This document shows, one piece after another, positions 27,464-36,264 of a DNA stretch of 64,000 nucleotides. Numbering within the stretch: position 1 is the first letter of the stretch; each line of letters starts with the position of its first letter. The position numbers and the translations under genes are program-made. The stretch covers positions 62,001 to 126,000 of the forward strand of contig NZ_JAERPS020000004.1 in NCBI RefSeq assembly GCF_016918075.2. Direction: 5' to 3'. The notes beneath the pieces are model-generated. The model had not been told where the DNA came from and did not search any database. It saw only the letters and a list, made by a program, of their open reading frames with translations. Origin of the DNA: Rheinheimera maricola (GTDB lineage Bacteria > Pseudomonadota > Gammaproteobacteria > Enterobacterales > Alteromonadaceae).

Positions 27464-29500
27464 TTACTGCAGCGTGTCTGCCAGCATAGCGGCTAGCAGA
27501 TGATTATTGCAATGCAATTGAACGCTACCCAAACGAATAGCATTGAGCAAATCTTGTCGTACCATGGCGCTGCGCCACTCACAAGCTCTAGTCTGGTTGC
27601 TGTAAAGTGCTGCCAACCAAAGATTGTCTGGTGCCGGCTGCGATTCACACAGCGCCCAGCTCAACCATAGCGCTTCTCGCAGTGCGTTCAGCTCGCTGCT
27701 GTGCCAGGGTTTGGCGAGTAGCTGTGCTAAGGGTAAATATAAACTTAACAGTTTCTGCTCGGGTAATGCGCTCTGGTGCTGTTGGTACAACTGCTGGGCC
27801 AGGGTTTGTTGCAACTCACTCACATTAACGCTATCGGCATGAATGGCTAGCCATAGCACATCATTATCTATGCAATGGCTATAGAGCACGGTGGTATCTA
27901 GCTGTTGCAACACGCTTTGCAGCGCCTGTTGCAGATGCTGTTCGCCATAGCGGCGTTTTAATGGCTGGCCGTTTGTGGGGGTGAATGCCAATAGGCTGAT
28001 ATTGTGATTGCTGGCTTGATGTATGCGCTGACAAAAACTACTCCAGTCGGCGCTAAGTGCTAATGTTGGTACAATGTGCTGCACTTTAGGCCGGCGTAAC
28101 CAGATAATGCTGAGTAACAACGCCACCAACAGCAAAGCCAGCGCGCCCAGTAACAGATTAATGTCACGTTGTTGTTGTTTTAGTTGCTGTTGTTGCTGTA
28201 CCAGCTCCGCTTGCCACTCACTGGCAGCTGCTGACTGCTGCAGGCCTTGGTTGATAATATCTAACTGAAAGCTATTTTGCTCGGCAAGCTGTGTCAAACG
28301 CAACTGGCTGGCTTGTTGCCAGGCTTCATAGGCCAGTGGCCAGTTCTGCTGGCGGGCATATAAGTTGGCGGCCAATTCATAAAATCGTAACTGCAGGTAC
28401 ACCGCCGACTCAGACATCTGTGGCGATAATTGCTGCATCAGGTTATCTGCAGCGCCATATTGTTGGCGTTGAAGTTGTAACTCTGCCAATGCCAGGCTGG
28501 CTTCCTGCAAATAGGTTTGCACATTTTGTTGGCGAAACAGCTGTTGGGCATGGTTAAAATGCTGCACTGCCAGATCGTAGTGTTGTTGCAGTACGGCTAA
28601 CCGGCCGAGTCCCAAAGTAGCAATGCCAACCCGCAGTGAATCAGACTGCTGATACGCTAATTGCAGTGCCTCAGTCAGATAACTTTCTGCCTGAGTAGCC
28701 GTGCTGGCATCCTCCAGGTAGGTTTCGCCAATGTAGATCAGGGTGTAGGTGTAACTTGAGGGCCGTTGTAGTTGTTGATAGCGTTGTTTAGCTTGCAGCA
28801 AGTGCACTAGTGCCTGCGGGTGATCTTCAATTTTACGATATGCCATTCCCAGCCGCAGGTGTATAGAAGCCAGTGCATCGTCATCTTTCAAACGGCTGGC
28901 CAGCGCAAGCGCCTTATTGAGGTGCTGATAAGCCTGGCCGTAAGCATTATTTTGTAACGTCAACCGGCCCAGCGTAATTCTGGCTTTGAGTTCTGCTGCC
29001 GGATGCTGTTGTTTGATGGCTAATGCCAGGCTGCGCTCAGCATAAGGTATCGCCTGCGGAATATTTCCCAACTGGTTGTATGCCTGAGCAAAGTTTTGTA
29101 GCACGTCGCTATACAATGCCAAACTAAGCTTGTCTTCACGGTGCTGTAGCAATTGCTCTGCCCGTTGCAATTGCGTAATGGCAATAGCCGTGTCGCGGTA
29201 CAAGATACCGTATATCTGGGCTTTTGTAAGATAGGCAAAGGCTTGTGCATTGGGCTCTGTCGCGCGCTCTAATGCTTTGGTGGCCGAGTCCATTGCCGCT
29301 TCTTTTTGCCGCAAGCGCAGTTGTGCCTCTGCCAGTACTAAATAGTCATCACTGTTTAGCGAGCCTGGTGGTAGCGACAGTAAGTGGTTGCTAACATTCT
29401 CCGCCTCGTTGTTGGCTTGTGCCAGCCGCTCTGCCAGCGTTTGTGCCTGGGCACCTAAAGCCACCAAAGTTAGGGTAAACAATATTACTGTTAAACGCAT
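27464..29500 (-). CDS. Periplasmic TPR protein with membrane anchor and GGDEF-like remnant
   Basis: 678 residues. Signal peptide (1-19), about eight TPR units (about 45-400; for example AFAYLTKAQIYGILYRDTAI and ALASIHLRLGMAYRKIEDHP), a Gln-rich coiled coil, TM (about 447-468) and a cytoplasmic C-terminal region of about 200 residues. That last region has the outline of a GGDEF domain (GQPLKRRYGEQHLQQALQ, then TVLYSHCIDNDVLWLAIH) but the GGDEF turn reads CIDND and no diguanylate cyclase residues remain. It has the same architecture as the intact TPR-GGDEF protein at 53652-55811. GGDEF ancestry is inference. Confidence 0.75.
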   Translation of the reverse strand: MRLTVILFTLTLVALGAQAQTLAERLAQANNEAENVSNHLLSLPPGSLNSDDYLVLAEAQLRLRQKEAAMDSATKALERATEPNAQAFAYLTKAQIYGILYRDTAIAITQLQRAEQLLQHREDKLSLALYSDVLQNFAQAYNQLGNIPQAIPYAERSLALAIKQQHPAAELKARITLGRLTLQNNAYGQAYQHLNKALALASRLKDDDALASIHLRLGMAYRKIEDHPQALVHLLQAKQRYQQLQRPSSYTYTLIYIGETYLEDASTATQAESYLTEALQLAYQQSDSLRVGIATLGLGRLAVLQQHYDLAVQHFNHAQQLFRQQNVQTYLQEASLALAELQLQRQQYGAADNLMQQLSPQMSESAVYLQLRFYELAANLYARQQNWPLAYEAWQQASQLRLTQLAEQNSFQLDIINQGLQQSAAASEWQAELVQQQQQLKQQQRDINLLLGALALLLVALLLSIIWLRRPKVQHIVPTLALSADWSSFCQRIHQASNHNISLLAFTPTNGQPLKRRYGEQHLQQALQSVLQQLDTTVLYSHCIDNDVLWLAIHADSVNVSELQQTLAQQLYQQHQSALPEQKLLSLYLPLAQLLAKPWHSSELNALREALWLSWALCESQPAPDNLWLAALYSNQTRACEWRSAMVRQDLLNAIRLGSVQLHCNNHLLAAMLADTLQ

Positions 29501-29540
29501 AAGTAAGGACGTTAATATTTTTTTGCAGTGTAACGGCTAA

Positions 29541-30503
29541 TTATGATGTCGGCCAGAGCTGATTTTGCGGCTGCCCCCGAAGGAACGCTATCACGTTTTC
29601 GGCCAACTGCAACACCATGCGCTGGCGCGCCTCAGCACTGCCCCAGGCCATATGCGGTGTAATAATTAACTGGGCTAAATTGGCATTAAGCAACGGGTCG
29701 TTTTTACTCGGTGGCTCTTGTGTGACAACATCAAGAGCCGCCCCGCCAAGATGGCCAGTGTTCAGCGCTTGTAGTAAAGCGGCTTCATCAACCAGGCCGC
29801 CGCGGGCGGTATTAATTAGCAATGCACCGGGTTTCATTTGGGCGAATACGGCGCGGTTAAAAAGCCGTTCGGTGTCTGCTGTTAGTGGGCAGTGTAATGA
29901 AATAACATCGGCCAGTGGCAATGCTGTGCTAAAGGGTGTCCGTCCTGGCCGACAATGCGTCGAATTGGGGTGCTCAGAAATAAGCAGTCGCATGCCAAAA
30001 GCTTCGGCTATACGGGCGGTTGCTTGCCCTAAGGCGCCATATCCAACAATCAGCATGGTTTTGCCGGCCAGTTCCGTTACCGGATAATCTAACAGACAAA
30101 AATGCTGGCTTTGGCTCCAGCCACCAGCCAGCACAGATTGGTGATATTGCTGTACCTTGTTGCTTAGCTGCAATAGCAGGGCAAATACATGTTGTGGTAC
30201 GGCCGTATTGGCATAACCGCGGACATTGCACACGGTGATGCCATGTTGTTGTGCGGCAGGCAGATCAACATTATTTACTCCTGTGGCCGCGACACAAATG
30301 AGTTTTAATTTTGCCAGCTTTGCCAGTACGGCTCCGCTGAGCGGTACTTTATTAACGATAGCAATATCGGCGTCTTGCAAGCGCGCTGCAATCTGGTTGC
30401 TATCGCTGTGATCGTAACACGTTAGTCGCACATTGGCAGCGCTTAGCGGGGTTAAGTCAGCATCACCCATTGAGGCCGCATCAAGAAAAACCATGTTGTA
30501 CAT
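29541..30503 (-). CDS. D-2-hydroxyacid dehydrogenase (glycerate/hydroxypyruvate type)
   Basis: 320 residues. NAD-binding Rossmann block VGYGALGQATARIAEAFGM, catalytic Arg in NTARGGLVDE, Glu in VTQEPP and His in ITPHMAWGS. It most resembles glycerate dehydrogenase / hydroxypyruvate reductase, but members of the family differ in substrate (glycerate, lactate, phosphoglycerate). A monocistronic-looking unit; 40 bp separate it from the TPR gene start. Confidence 0.88.
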   Translation of the reverse strand: MYNMVFLDAASMGDADLTPLSAANVRLTCYDHSDSNQIAARLQDADIAIVNKVPLSGAVLAKLAKLKLICVAATGVNNVDLPAAQQHGITVCNVRGYANTAVPQHVFALLLQLSNKVQQYHQSVLAGGWSQSQHFCLLDYPVTELAGKTMLIVGYGALGQATARIAEAFGMRLLISEHPNSTHCRPGRTPFSTALPLADVISLHCPLTADTERLFNRAVFAQMKPGALLINTARGGLVDEAALLQALNTGHLGGAALDVVTQEPPSKNDPLLNANLAQLIITPHMAWGSAEARQRMVLQLAENVIAFLRGQPQNQLWPTS

Positions 30504-30641
30504 ATTTGTCCCTATAGTAACTCAACGCCGCGTTATACCAGCGCTTGGACGCGACGTAAATGGTGGTTGGCAATAACTATGCTAAAGTCGCACAACTGGG
30601 TGGTAAGGCCGCCGTATTGTCTGGTTTTGGAGAGTTGTTTT

Positions 30642-30869
30642 ATGTTTGCAGCGCGTTTTCAGCCAATTATTTTTGCCTTTATTATGTCTGGCTTTATGGC
30701 GTTTTTAATGTCCGGCATTCTAACGTTTATTAATCTGGGCTGGTTCGACACTTTTTTTATAGCCTGGATAAACGCCTATCTGTATGCGCATGCCTGTGCC
30801 TTTCCACTGGTATTTATTTTTGCACCGCTGAGCCGTAAGTTAAGCATGCTACTTACCCGGCAACAGTAG
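30642..30869 (+). CDS. DUF2798 small membrane protein
   Basis: 75 residues with two TM helices (about 8-30 and 41-65). The pattern IIFAFIMSGFMAFLMSGILT...WINAYLYAHACAFPLVFIFAPL fits DUF2798. The ATG at 30642 has GGAGAG upstream and gives the family length, unlike the open frame from 30567. Function unknown. Confidence 0.8.
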   Translation: MFAARFQPIIFAFIMSGFMAFLMSGILTFINLGWFDTFFIAWINAYLYAHACAFPLVFIFAPLSRKLSMLLTRQQ

Positions 30870-30884
30870 TGGTTATTTCAGCTG

Positions 30885-31313
30885 TCAGCGATAACTAATG
30901 TCTTTGTACATCGGCGCCAGCAGCGCCAGCAGCTGGTTCTGTGCGCTGATACTAATTTTTTGCTGCTGCATCACCTTGATCAGGCCGTCAACCAAGGCAT
31001 CGTAATCTGCCAGGCTGATATTAAACCCGGTATGGCTTTGCTGCATTGTGCCACCGCTATAGCGACAGGGGCCACCGCTCAACTCACACAGTTGCTCGGC
31101 CAGCAACTTACGAAAACGCTCGATGTCGGTATCGGCAAAGTGATGCACAATACGCTGGTCTTGCTCTATTTCACGCAATAAGCCGTCGGTTATGCTGGCA
31201 ATGCCGTCCTCACCACCTAATTGTTGGTATAAACTGCTTTCAGGGCGCTGACTGCAGCCGCTTAACAAGGCTAAGAAGAATAATGCAGTAGCAAATAGGG
31301 TGGTAAGTTGCAT
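30885..31313 (-). CDS. Group 1 truncated-haemoglobin-like lipoprotein
   Basis: 142 residues from the ATG at 31313, which overlaps the upstream stop (TAATG) and has GGAG 7 bp before it. A lipoprotein signal with lipobox LLSGC (Cys20) precedes a trHbN-type globin: YQQLGGEDGI (helix A/B), HHF (CD1 Phe about 59), GGPCRYSGGTMQQSH with the proximal His about 94, and a C-terminal helix. Lipidation would put a haem globin in the periplasm, where NO or O2 sensing or detoxification is conceivable. Last gene of the four-gene unit that begins with the cupredoxin-like gene. Confidence 0.85.
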   Translation of the reverse strand: MQLTTLFATALFFLALLSGCSQRPESSLYQQLGGEDGIASITDGLLREIEQDQRIVHHFADTDIERFRKLLAEQLCELSGGPCRYSGGTMQQSHTGFNISLADYDALVDGLIKVMQQQKISISAQNQLLALLAPMYKDISYR

Positions 31314-32146
31314 TACCATGCTCCTTCTATTGACACGTAATAGCCCTGTTGACTATTAAAGCCGGCAATGCTGCCAAGGTCGGCATACCCGGCAACCAGC
31401 GACAGCTGTTTATTTATAAACCAGGCGGCAAAAATATCGCGCCAGTGTTGTTCGTTGGCAAACGCCAACTGGTTTGGTTTTTGTTTAAATTCAACGCCCA
31501 GTGCCAGGTTGTAATTCAATAACAACACTGCCGAGCCTTCAAATACCAGTTGATAATCGTTATTGTCGGCATTGCCAAAGCCGAGTAAGCCGGTTTGATT
31601 GGCTTTGGTGGCACGTAACGTTGCATTTAGCAGCACATTTCGGCCGGCGACTTGATCAAACAACATTTTACTTGCAGCCAAATACAGATCTAGCCCGGTG
31701 TCGTCGCGCGCGCCTACCGCCGATGGCAGCGCAAAATCACGGTGCTTTTTATACTGCAGTCCCAGACTAAATTGTGGTAACGCTGTGTACAACAGCTCGC
31801 CGGCGATGTGGTATTTCAGTCCAAAGATATCCTGGCGCAACTCGCCGCCCAGGTTGTCGAGTTTAAATGTCTGTCTGGCCAGCGACCATTCCCAGTTGTT
31901 GTCATAGCTGATACTTGCGCCTAACACGTTTAGCGTAAAATCATCTACGCCGACCTGGGTAGCAAAGGCGGTTGCGGCCCACTCGCCGCTGCTGCCGTAG
32001 CCGTTGATAACGGCCCAGGGCACTATGCCGCCACCTGCGCTACCTTCAATTGTAGAGGCTCCGCCAGTGGCAATGATTTTGCTACCAGCGAGGCTAGCCA
32101 TACTAGTCAGCAGGCAGCCCAGGAGTAAAATCAGCCGTAGAATCAT
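31313..32146 (-). CDS. DUF3034 family outer-membrane-type protein
   Basis: 277 residues, signal peptide (about 1-20). The start of the mature part (GGASTIEGSAGGGIVPWAVI) and the regular amphipathic strands (VLLNATLRATKANQTGLLGFG, WFINKQLSLVAGYADLGSIA) with a C-terminal YYVSIEGAW ending in an aromatic residue fit DUF3034 and suggest a beta-barrel. Function unknown. The ATG overlaps the stop of the GGDEF-EAL gene (ATGA) and its own stop overlaps the globin start, so it is translated within the same coupled unit. Confidence 0.85.
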   Translation of the reverse strand: MILRLILLLGCLLTSMASLAGSKIIATGGASTIEGSAGGGIVPWAVINGYGSSGEWAATAFATQVGVDDFTLNVLGASISYDNNWEWSLARQTFKLDNLGGELRQDIFGLKYHIAGELLYTALPQFSLGLQYKKHRDFALPSAVGARDDTGLDLYLAASKMLFDQVAGRNVLLNATLRATKANQTGLLGFGNADNNDYQLVFEGSAVLLLNYNLALGVEFKQKPNQLAFANEQHWRDIFAAWFINKQLSLVAGYADLGSIAGFNSQQGYYVSIEGAW

Positions 32147-34476
32147 GCTATGCTCTCCGCAGTAAACCAGCTTTGGTTGTCGGTGCTAAACTGCAACAGC
32201 CACTGGCTAAAATTATCAGCTTGCAGGGGTTTAGCAAAGTAGTAACCCTGCACCTTGTCGCAACCACAATGCAGCAATTTTGGCAGGCCAGCCCGGTTTT
32301 CCAAGCCTTCGGCTGTGACACTAAACCCCAGGCTATGTGCAAGTTGAGTCGTAGCGGCTACGATTAATGCATCATTGGCATTGTTTTCGATATCTTTAAT
32401 AAAGGCGCGGTCAATTTTTACTTCATGCACGGGCAACTGTTTTAAATAAGCCAGTGATGACTGACCAGTACCAAAGTCATCTATTGCCAGGTTAATACCC
32501 AGGGCGCGCAACTGACTGAGCTGACGCACCACGGTATCGGCATCCTGCATAATGGCGCTTTCTGTAACCTCTAGTGCTAGTGCGGCGGCAGGCAGTTGGT
32601 ACTGGTTTAATAAACTGCAAATATTGTCGGTCAGAGCCGGGTTGAGTAGGTCGTGCACTGACAGGTTAACTGCAATCTGCACCTGCATTCCCTGTTGCCA
32701 CCATAGTGCAGTTTGGCACAGTACTTGTTGTAACATCCACTCCGTGATCAGGCCTATATTGCCTGCATGTTCTGCCAATGCAATAAACTGGTCCGGCGGA
32801 ATAAAACCCAGTTGTGGATGCTGCCAGCGTATCAACGCTTCAGCACTGTGGCACTGGCGCTTGCTGATGTCGACTTTAGGTTGATATACCACATAAAATT
32901 GCCCGTTTTGCAGTGCGTCGGGCAAGTCACGTATCAAGGTTAAATCGCGTTGGTGGCTTTCGTCCTGACCTTGCAGGTACATGGCAATATGCGTTGCCGT
33001 ACTTAACGCATGATCCAGTGCTATATCGGTGCGGCGCAGCGCGTCATTTACCGTTTGCTGGCTCTGAAAAAAATGATAGACCCCAGCGCGAAATTTTATA
33101 TTAATGACAGAGTTATCTAGTTGATAATGTTCGCTAAGTAGCGCCAGCTTGCCCTGCACCTGAGCAATTGTCAGCAAGCTGTCATATACCAGTAAAAACT
33201 CATCGCCACCCAGTCTGGCCAATAGCAGAGGTTGCGGTAACACTGTTTGCAGCCGTTTTACCAGTTGAACTAACAGTTGATCTGCATTGTTAAAGCCCAA
33301 CACATCATTTAAATGCTTAAATTTTTGGATATTAATTTGCAATAAACTACCGGCATGTTGCGCCAGTATATCGGGTAACAACCGATCTACTGCCGCGCGG
33401 TTGTATAGGCCGGTTAAAAAATCGTGCTCAGCGTTGTACAGCAGTTGCTGTTCACGTTGGCGAATGTTTATTTGCATGGTGTGCAACGTTGTTCCCAGCA
33501 AACCAATTTCATCGTTGCCACCGGCCGGTGGTGCGTCATCAAAGCCCTGGCCGATACGGCGAGCGAACAAGCTTAATGCATCAAGTGGCCGGGTTATACT
33601 GCGGGCAAAAATAAACGCTACTAATAAAGCGAGTGACAATGCAGCGCCAAAAATGAGCAGCAACTGCTGACGAAATTGCTGATAGCTGCTCAGCCAGCGT
33701 TGATTGGGTAAGTGTTGTACGGCCCAAAGCTGCTGTAGTTTATCCAGCGGTAGCGCGACAGAAATGTAGTCTTGCTCTGTGTTGCTAAGCGGCGTATTGG
33801 CTTGTTGCAATAACAGTGGCAGTGACTCGGGCAACAGTTGCTGATACGCCGGGTCCAATGTCGAGCTTTTTAGTTGTATGCTGTTGGTTTCTTTGGTGAC
33901 GAAACTGATATCTAAACCGGTAATGCTTTTAATTTCCTGTGCCAGTGGCGCATCCAGCGGAAACCCCATTCCTACCCAGGCAATAAGTGCTGGTGCCTTT
34001 ACCGGTGCTAACACCAGCTGGTAGGGTTGACCGTTCAGGATGATAATGTCCGCAACGGTAGTGTTGCTACCACTTACGGTTTGTTTAAACAGCGGGGTAA
34101 TGTCAGACATGCTGATGGCTATGTCTGAGCTGGCCAGCAACTGGCCTTGCGGTGACAGCAGTAACATCAGGCTGGCATTAATACGACTACCATGGTTTTG
34201 CAACACCGACTCTATTGTTTCTTGTTCAGCGGTAGCTACAGCGCGGCGAAAGCCAAAATCGGCGGCTAAGATACGCACGCTGTCACTAAGCTGTTCGGCC
34301 CGAATATCCAGCGCCTGGCGTAACACTTTAGTCGCAACGTTAAGAATTTCGGTGGCCTGTGCTTCGCTATCGCGCTTCATCGTGCTTAGCGTAGCAAGCC
34401 CTGTAGCCAGTGCTAGCAAGCTTAATACCAGTACGAAAATGGCAATCAGTTTACTGCGCAGCGATTTAAACCCCAT
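32143..34476 (-). CDS. Membrane GGDEF-EAL c-di-GMP protein
   Basis: 777 residues. TM1 (about 11-31), a double-Cache-like periplasmic sensor (about 35-275), TM2 (about 276-294), HAMP (about 295-345), GGDEF (about 355-505; RLGGDEF intact) and EAL (about 520-765; EALIRW, NLSVHDL, ESAIM, DDFGTGQ, KIDRAFI, AEGLEN, QGYYFAKP all present). Both diguanylate cyclase and phosphodiesterase motifs are complete. No RxxD inhibitory site is seen before GGDEF. It begins 3 bp after the cupredoxin-like gene, so the sensor domain and cupredoxin likely work together. Confidence 0.95.
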   Translation of the reverse strand: MGFKSLRSKLIAIFVLVLSLLALATGLATLSTMKRDSEAQATEILNVATKVLRQALDIRAEQLSDSVRILAADFGFRRAVATAEQETIESVLQNHGSRINASLMLLLSPQGQLLASSDIAISMSDITPLFKQTVSGSNTTVADIIILNGQPYQLVLAPVKAPALIAWVGMGFPLDAPLAQEIKSITGLDISFVTKETNSIQLKSSTLDPAYQQLLPESLPLLLQQANTPLSNTEQDYISVALPLDKLQQLWAVQHLPNQRWLSSYQQFRQQLLLIFGAALSLALLVAFIFARSITRPLDALSLFARRIGQGFDDAPPAGGNDEIGLLGTTLHTMQINIRQREQQLLYNAEHDFLTGLYNRAAVDRLLPDILAQHAGSLLQINIQKFKHLNDVLGFNNADQLLVQLVKRLQTVLPQPLLLARLGGDEFLLVYDSLLTIAQVQGKLALLSEHYQLDNSVINIKFRAGVYHFFQSQQTVNDALRRTDIALDHALSTATHIAMYLQGQDESHQRDLTLIRDLPDALQNGQFYVVYQPKVDISKRQCHSAEALIRWQHPQLGFIPPDQFIALAEHAGNIGLITEWMLQQVLCQTALWWQQGMQVQIAVNLSVHDLLNPALTDNICSLLNQYQLPAAALALEVTESAIMQDADTVVRQLSQLRALGINLAIDDFGTGQSSLAYLKQLPVHEVKIDRAFIKDIENNANDALIVAATTQLAHSLGFSVTAEGLENRAGLPKLLHCGCDKVQGYYFAKPLQADNFSQWLLQFSTDNQSWFTAESIA

Positions 34477-34479
34477 GCA

Positions 34480-35118
34480 TTAGCTACCAAAACCGCGTTT
34501 AGGCGCGCTGGGCTTTACATTGTCAGCCACCGGTAACTGAAACTGCAGCTGGGTAATGCTGCCCAACGCCAGGGTTTGCTCGACAAAAGCCTGCAATTGC
34601 CAGGGGTGCCAGACTTTTAACTGGTAATCACCGGCGGGTAGCTGATTGAATTCGGCCAGGCCATTACTGCCGGTTACCGCGAGCAACTGGCTTTCACCAA
34701 CATAAATATAGGCTTGCATATAGTCATGAATATTGCAGCCCAACGCCACTATGCCCACCTGGTCAAACAAGATGGGTTGCTCGGGCTTGCCGGAGTACAA
34801 CTGAATTTCGAAACTTTTCGCCGCAGAAAACGAGTACACATGATGGCGGGTTTTATCTTTGTTAGGAAAATCAACCAGGCTGCCACGTGTTACTGCAGTG
34901 ACGAATGGGGTAAACATCAAACCTTGCTGCGCCACGCTGGCAACAGGCTGAGCCGTGTCGGATAGTGGTTTATGCGAGATAAGTTCTACCACAGCATCTG
35001 TCAGTGGCCGGTTTTGCTGGTCAGTAATCAGGGCGCTAAAGGTGTTGCTGTATGCCCCAGAGCTACTGCAACCGAGTATTATCGTTGCGAACAACGCCGA
35101 AGCGCCAAAATGTGCCAT
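34480..35118 (-). CDS. Cupredoxin-like lipoprotein (methylamine-utilisation-protein type)
   Basis: 212 residues from the ATG at 35118 (MAHFGASALFATIILGC; lipobox ILGC at Cys17); a TTG at 35157 is an alternative start. A beta-sandwich with ligands in the cupredoxin order: His in RHHVYSFS (about 92-93) and Cys128, His131, Met134 in GCNIHDYM. This C-x2-H-x2-M loop is compatible with a mononuclear copper centre. A C-terminal carboxypeptidase-regulatory-like beta domain follows (LAEFNQLPAGDYQLKVWHP). Automated annotation often calls such proteins methylamine utilisation protein, but no methylamine genes are here. First gene of the operon. Confidence 0.85.
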   Translation of the reverse strand: MAHFGASALFATIILGCSSSGAYSNTFSALITDQQNRPLTDAVVELISHKPLSDTAQPVASVAQQGLMFTPFVTAVTRGSLVDFPNKDKTRHHVYSFSAAKSFEIQLYSGKPEQPILFDQVGIVALGCNIHDYMQAYIYVGESQLLAVTGSNGLAEFNQLPAGDYQLKVWHPWQLQAFVEQTLALGSITQLQFQLPVADNVKPSAPKRGFGS

Positions 35119-35334
35119 ATCCGGTATCGCGCAAATAAATTTTATTAACAATAGCAATAAGCTGGCACAGGCTCAAATCTTATCTGGTGCTATCGAGGTA
35201 ACGATGAGACGGAATGCGACAAAATAGGGATAGATACCGCACGCCGTTTTTACATATTTACTCACACTTTGCTGTTGGCTTTACACTATTTAGCAGTGCT
35301 AAGCTAGCAGCACGTTAATAAGCAGGAAGCTAGA

Positions 35335-36264
35335 ATGCAGTTAATTGTTACCGCAATCAATAAAGCCTACGCTTCGGTACAGGCAGTAAAACAAGTTAGT
35401 TTTCAAATTAATAGCGGCGAGATCTTTGCTTTACTGGGGCCTAATGGTGCCGGCAAATCTTCTATTATCCGCATGTTGGTTGGCATGACCCGGCCCGACA
35501 GTGGCAGTATTATGATCAGCTATCAAGATCAGCATTACGATCATGTGCCGCGCCGGCTGTTAGGTTATTTGCCCGAAGACAGAGGCCTGTATCCGGATAA
35601 AAGTATTGAAAAAAATCTGCTGTATCTGGCGCAATTACACGGTTTAACTAAAGCACAAGCGCTAACAGAAATGGATGGCTGGTTGCAGGTGTTTGAGCTG
35701 ACAGAACGCCGCCACGACGAGCTGAAACAATTATCTAAGGGCAATCAGCAAAAAGTACAATTAATTGCTGCGGTGTTGCATCAGCCTGCGCTGGTTATTC
35801 TGGATGAGCCGTTCTCCGGCTTGGACCCGATTAATCAGGAAAAAGTAGTCGAATTTTTACGGCAACTCAAAGCTCGTGGCATGACTGTCATTTTAAGTGC
35901 GCACCAAATGGCCATGGTAGAAAAATTAGCCGATCATATGCTGCTTATGGCGCATGGTCAGGTGGTGCTTGCCGGCACGTTGGAGCATATTCGGGCGCAG
36001 GGCCAAAGCCAGCGGCAGATGAAAGTGGGCTTTGCTGCCGCGGTTAGCATGGAGCAACTGCAGCAGCTCAGCGGCATTGCCAGTGCAGAGGCGTTAAGCG
36101 GGCATTACTGGTTGCTGACCCTGGCTGATACTGTCACGGTGGCGCTATGTTTGCAGCAACTATTACAGTTAGCAGAGCTGACGCAAGTTGAAATGCAAAC
36201 TGCCGATTTACATCAACTTTATCTGGCAGCAATGGCCAAACATCAACCCGGGGGGGCAGTATGA
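35335..36264 (+). CDS. ABC transporter ATP-binding protein (NatA-like)
   Basis: 309 residues. Walker A GPNGAGKSS, signature LSKGNQQKVQ, Walker B LVILDEPFSGLDP and H-loop SAHQM are intact. A C-terminal DUF4162-like extension is present (about 220-305), as in NatA/YhaQ subfamilies. The ATGA overlap with the permease gene shows they are one transporter. Divergent from the cupredoxin-GGDEF-EAL operon with 216 bp between, in which I see no clear operator. Confidence 0.93.
   Translation: MQLIVTAINKAYASVQAVKQVSFQINSGEIFALLGPNGAGKSSIIRMLVGMTRPDSGSIMISYQDQHYDHVPRRLLGYLPEDRGLYPDKSIEKNLLYLAQLHGLTKAQALTEMDGWLQVFELTERRHDELKQLSKGNQQKVQLIAAVLHQPALVILDEPFSGLDPINQEKVVEFLRQLKARGMTVILSAHQMAMVEKLADHMLLMAHGQVVLAGTLEHIRAQGQSQRQMKVGFAAAVSMEQLQQLSGIASAEALSGHYWLLTLADTVTVALCLQQLLQLAELTQVEMQTADLHQLYLAAMAKHQPGGAV

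Noticed and set aside
28074-28268. Cys-rich 64-residue open frame on the plus strand
   Set aside because: The Cys-rich character comes from the CAG/CAA-rich Gln codons of the TPR gene read on the other strand.
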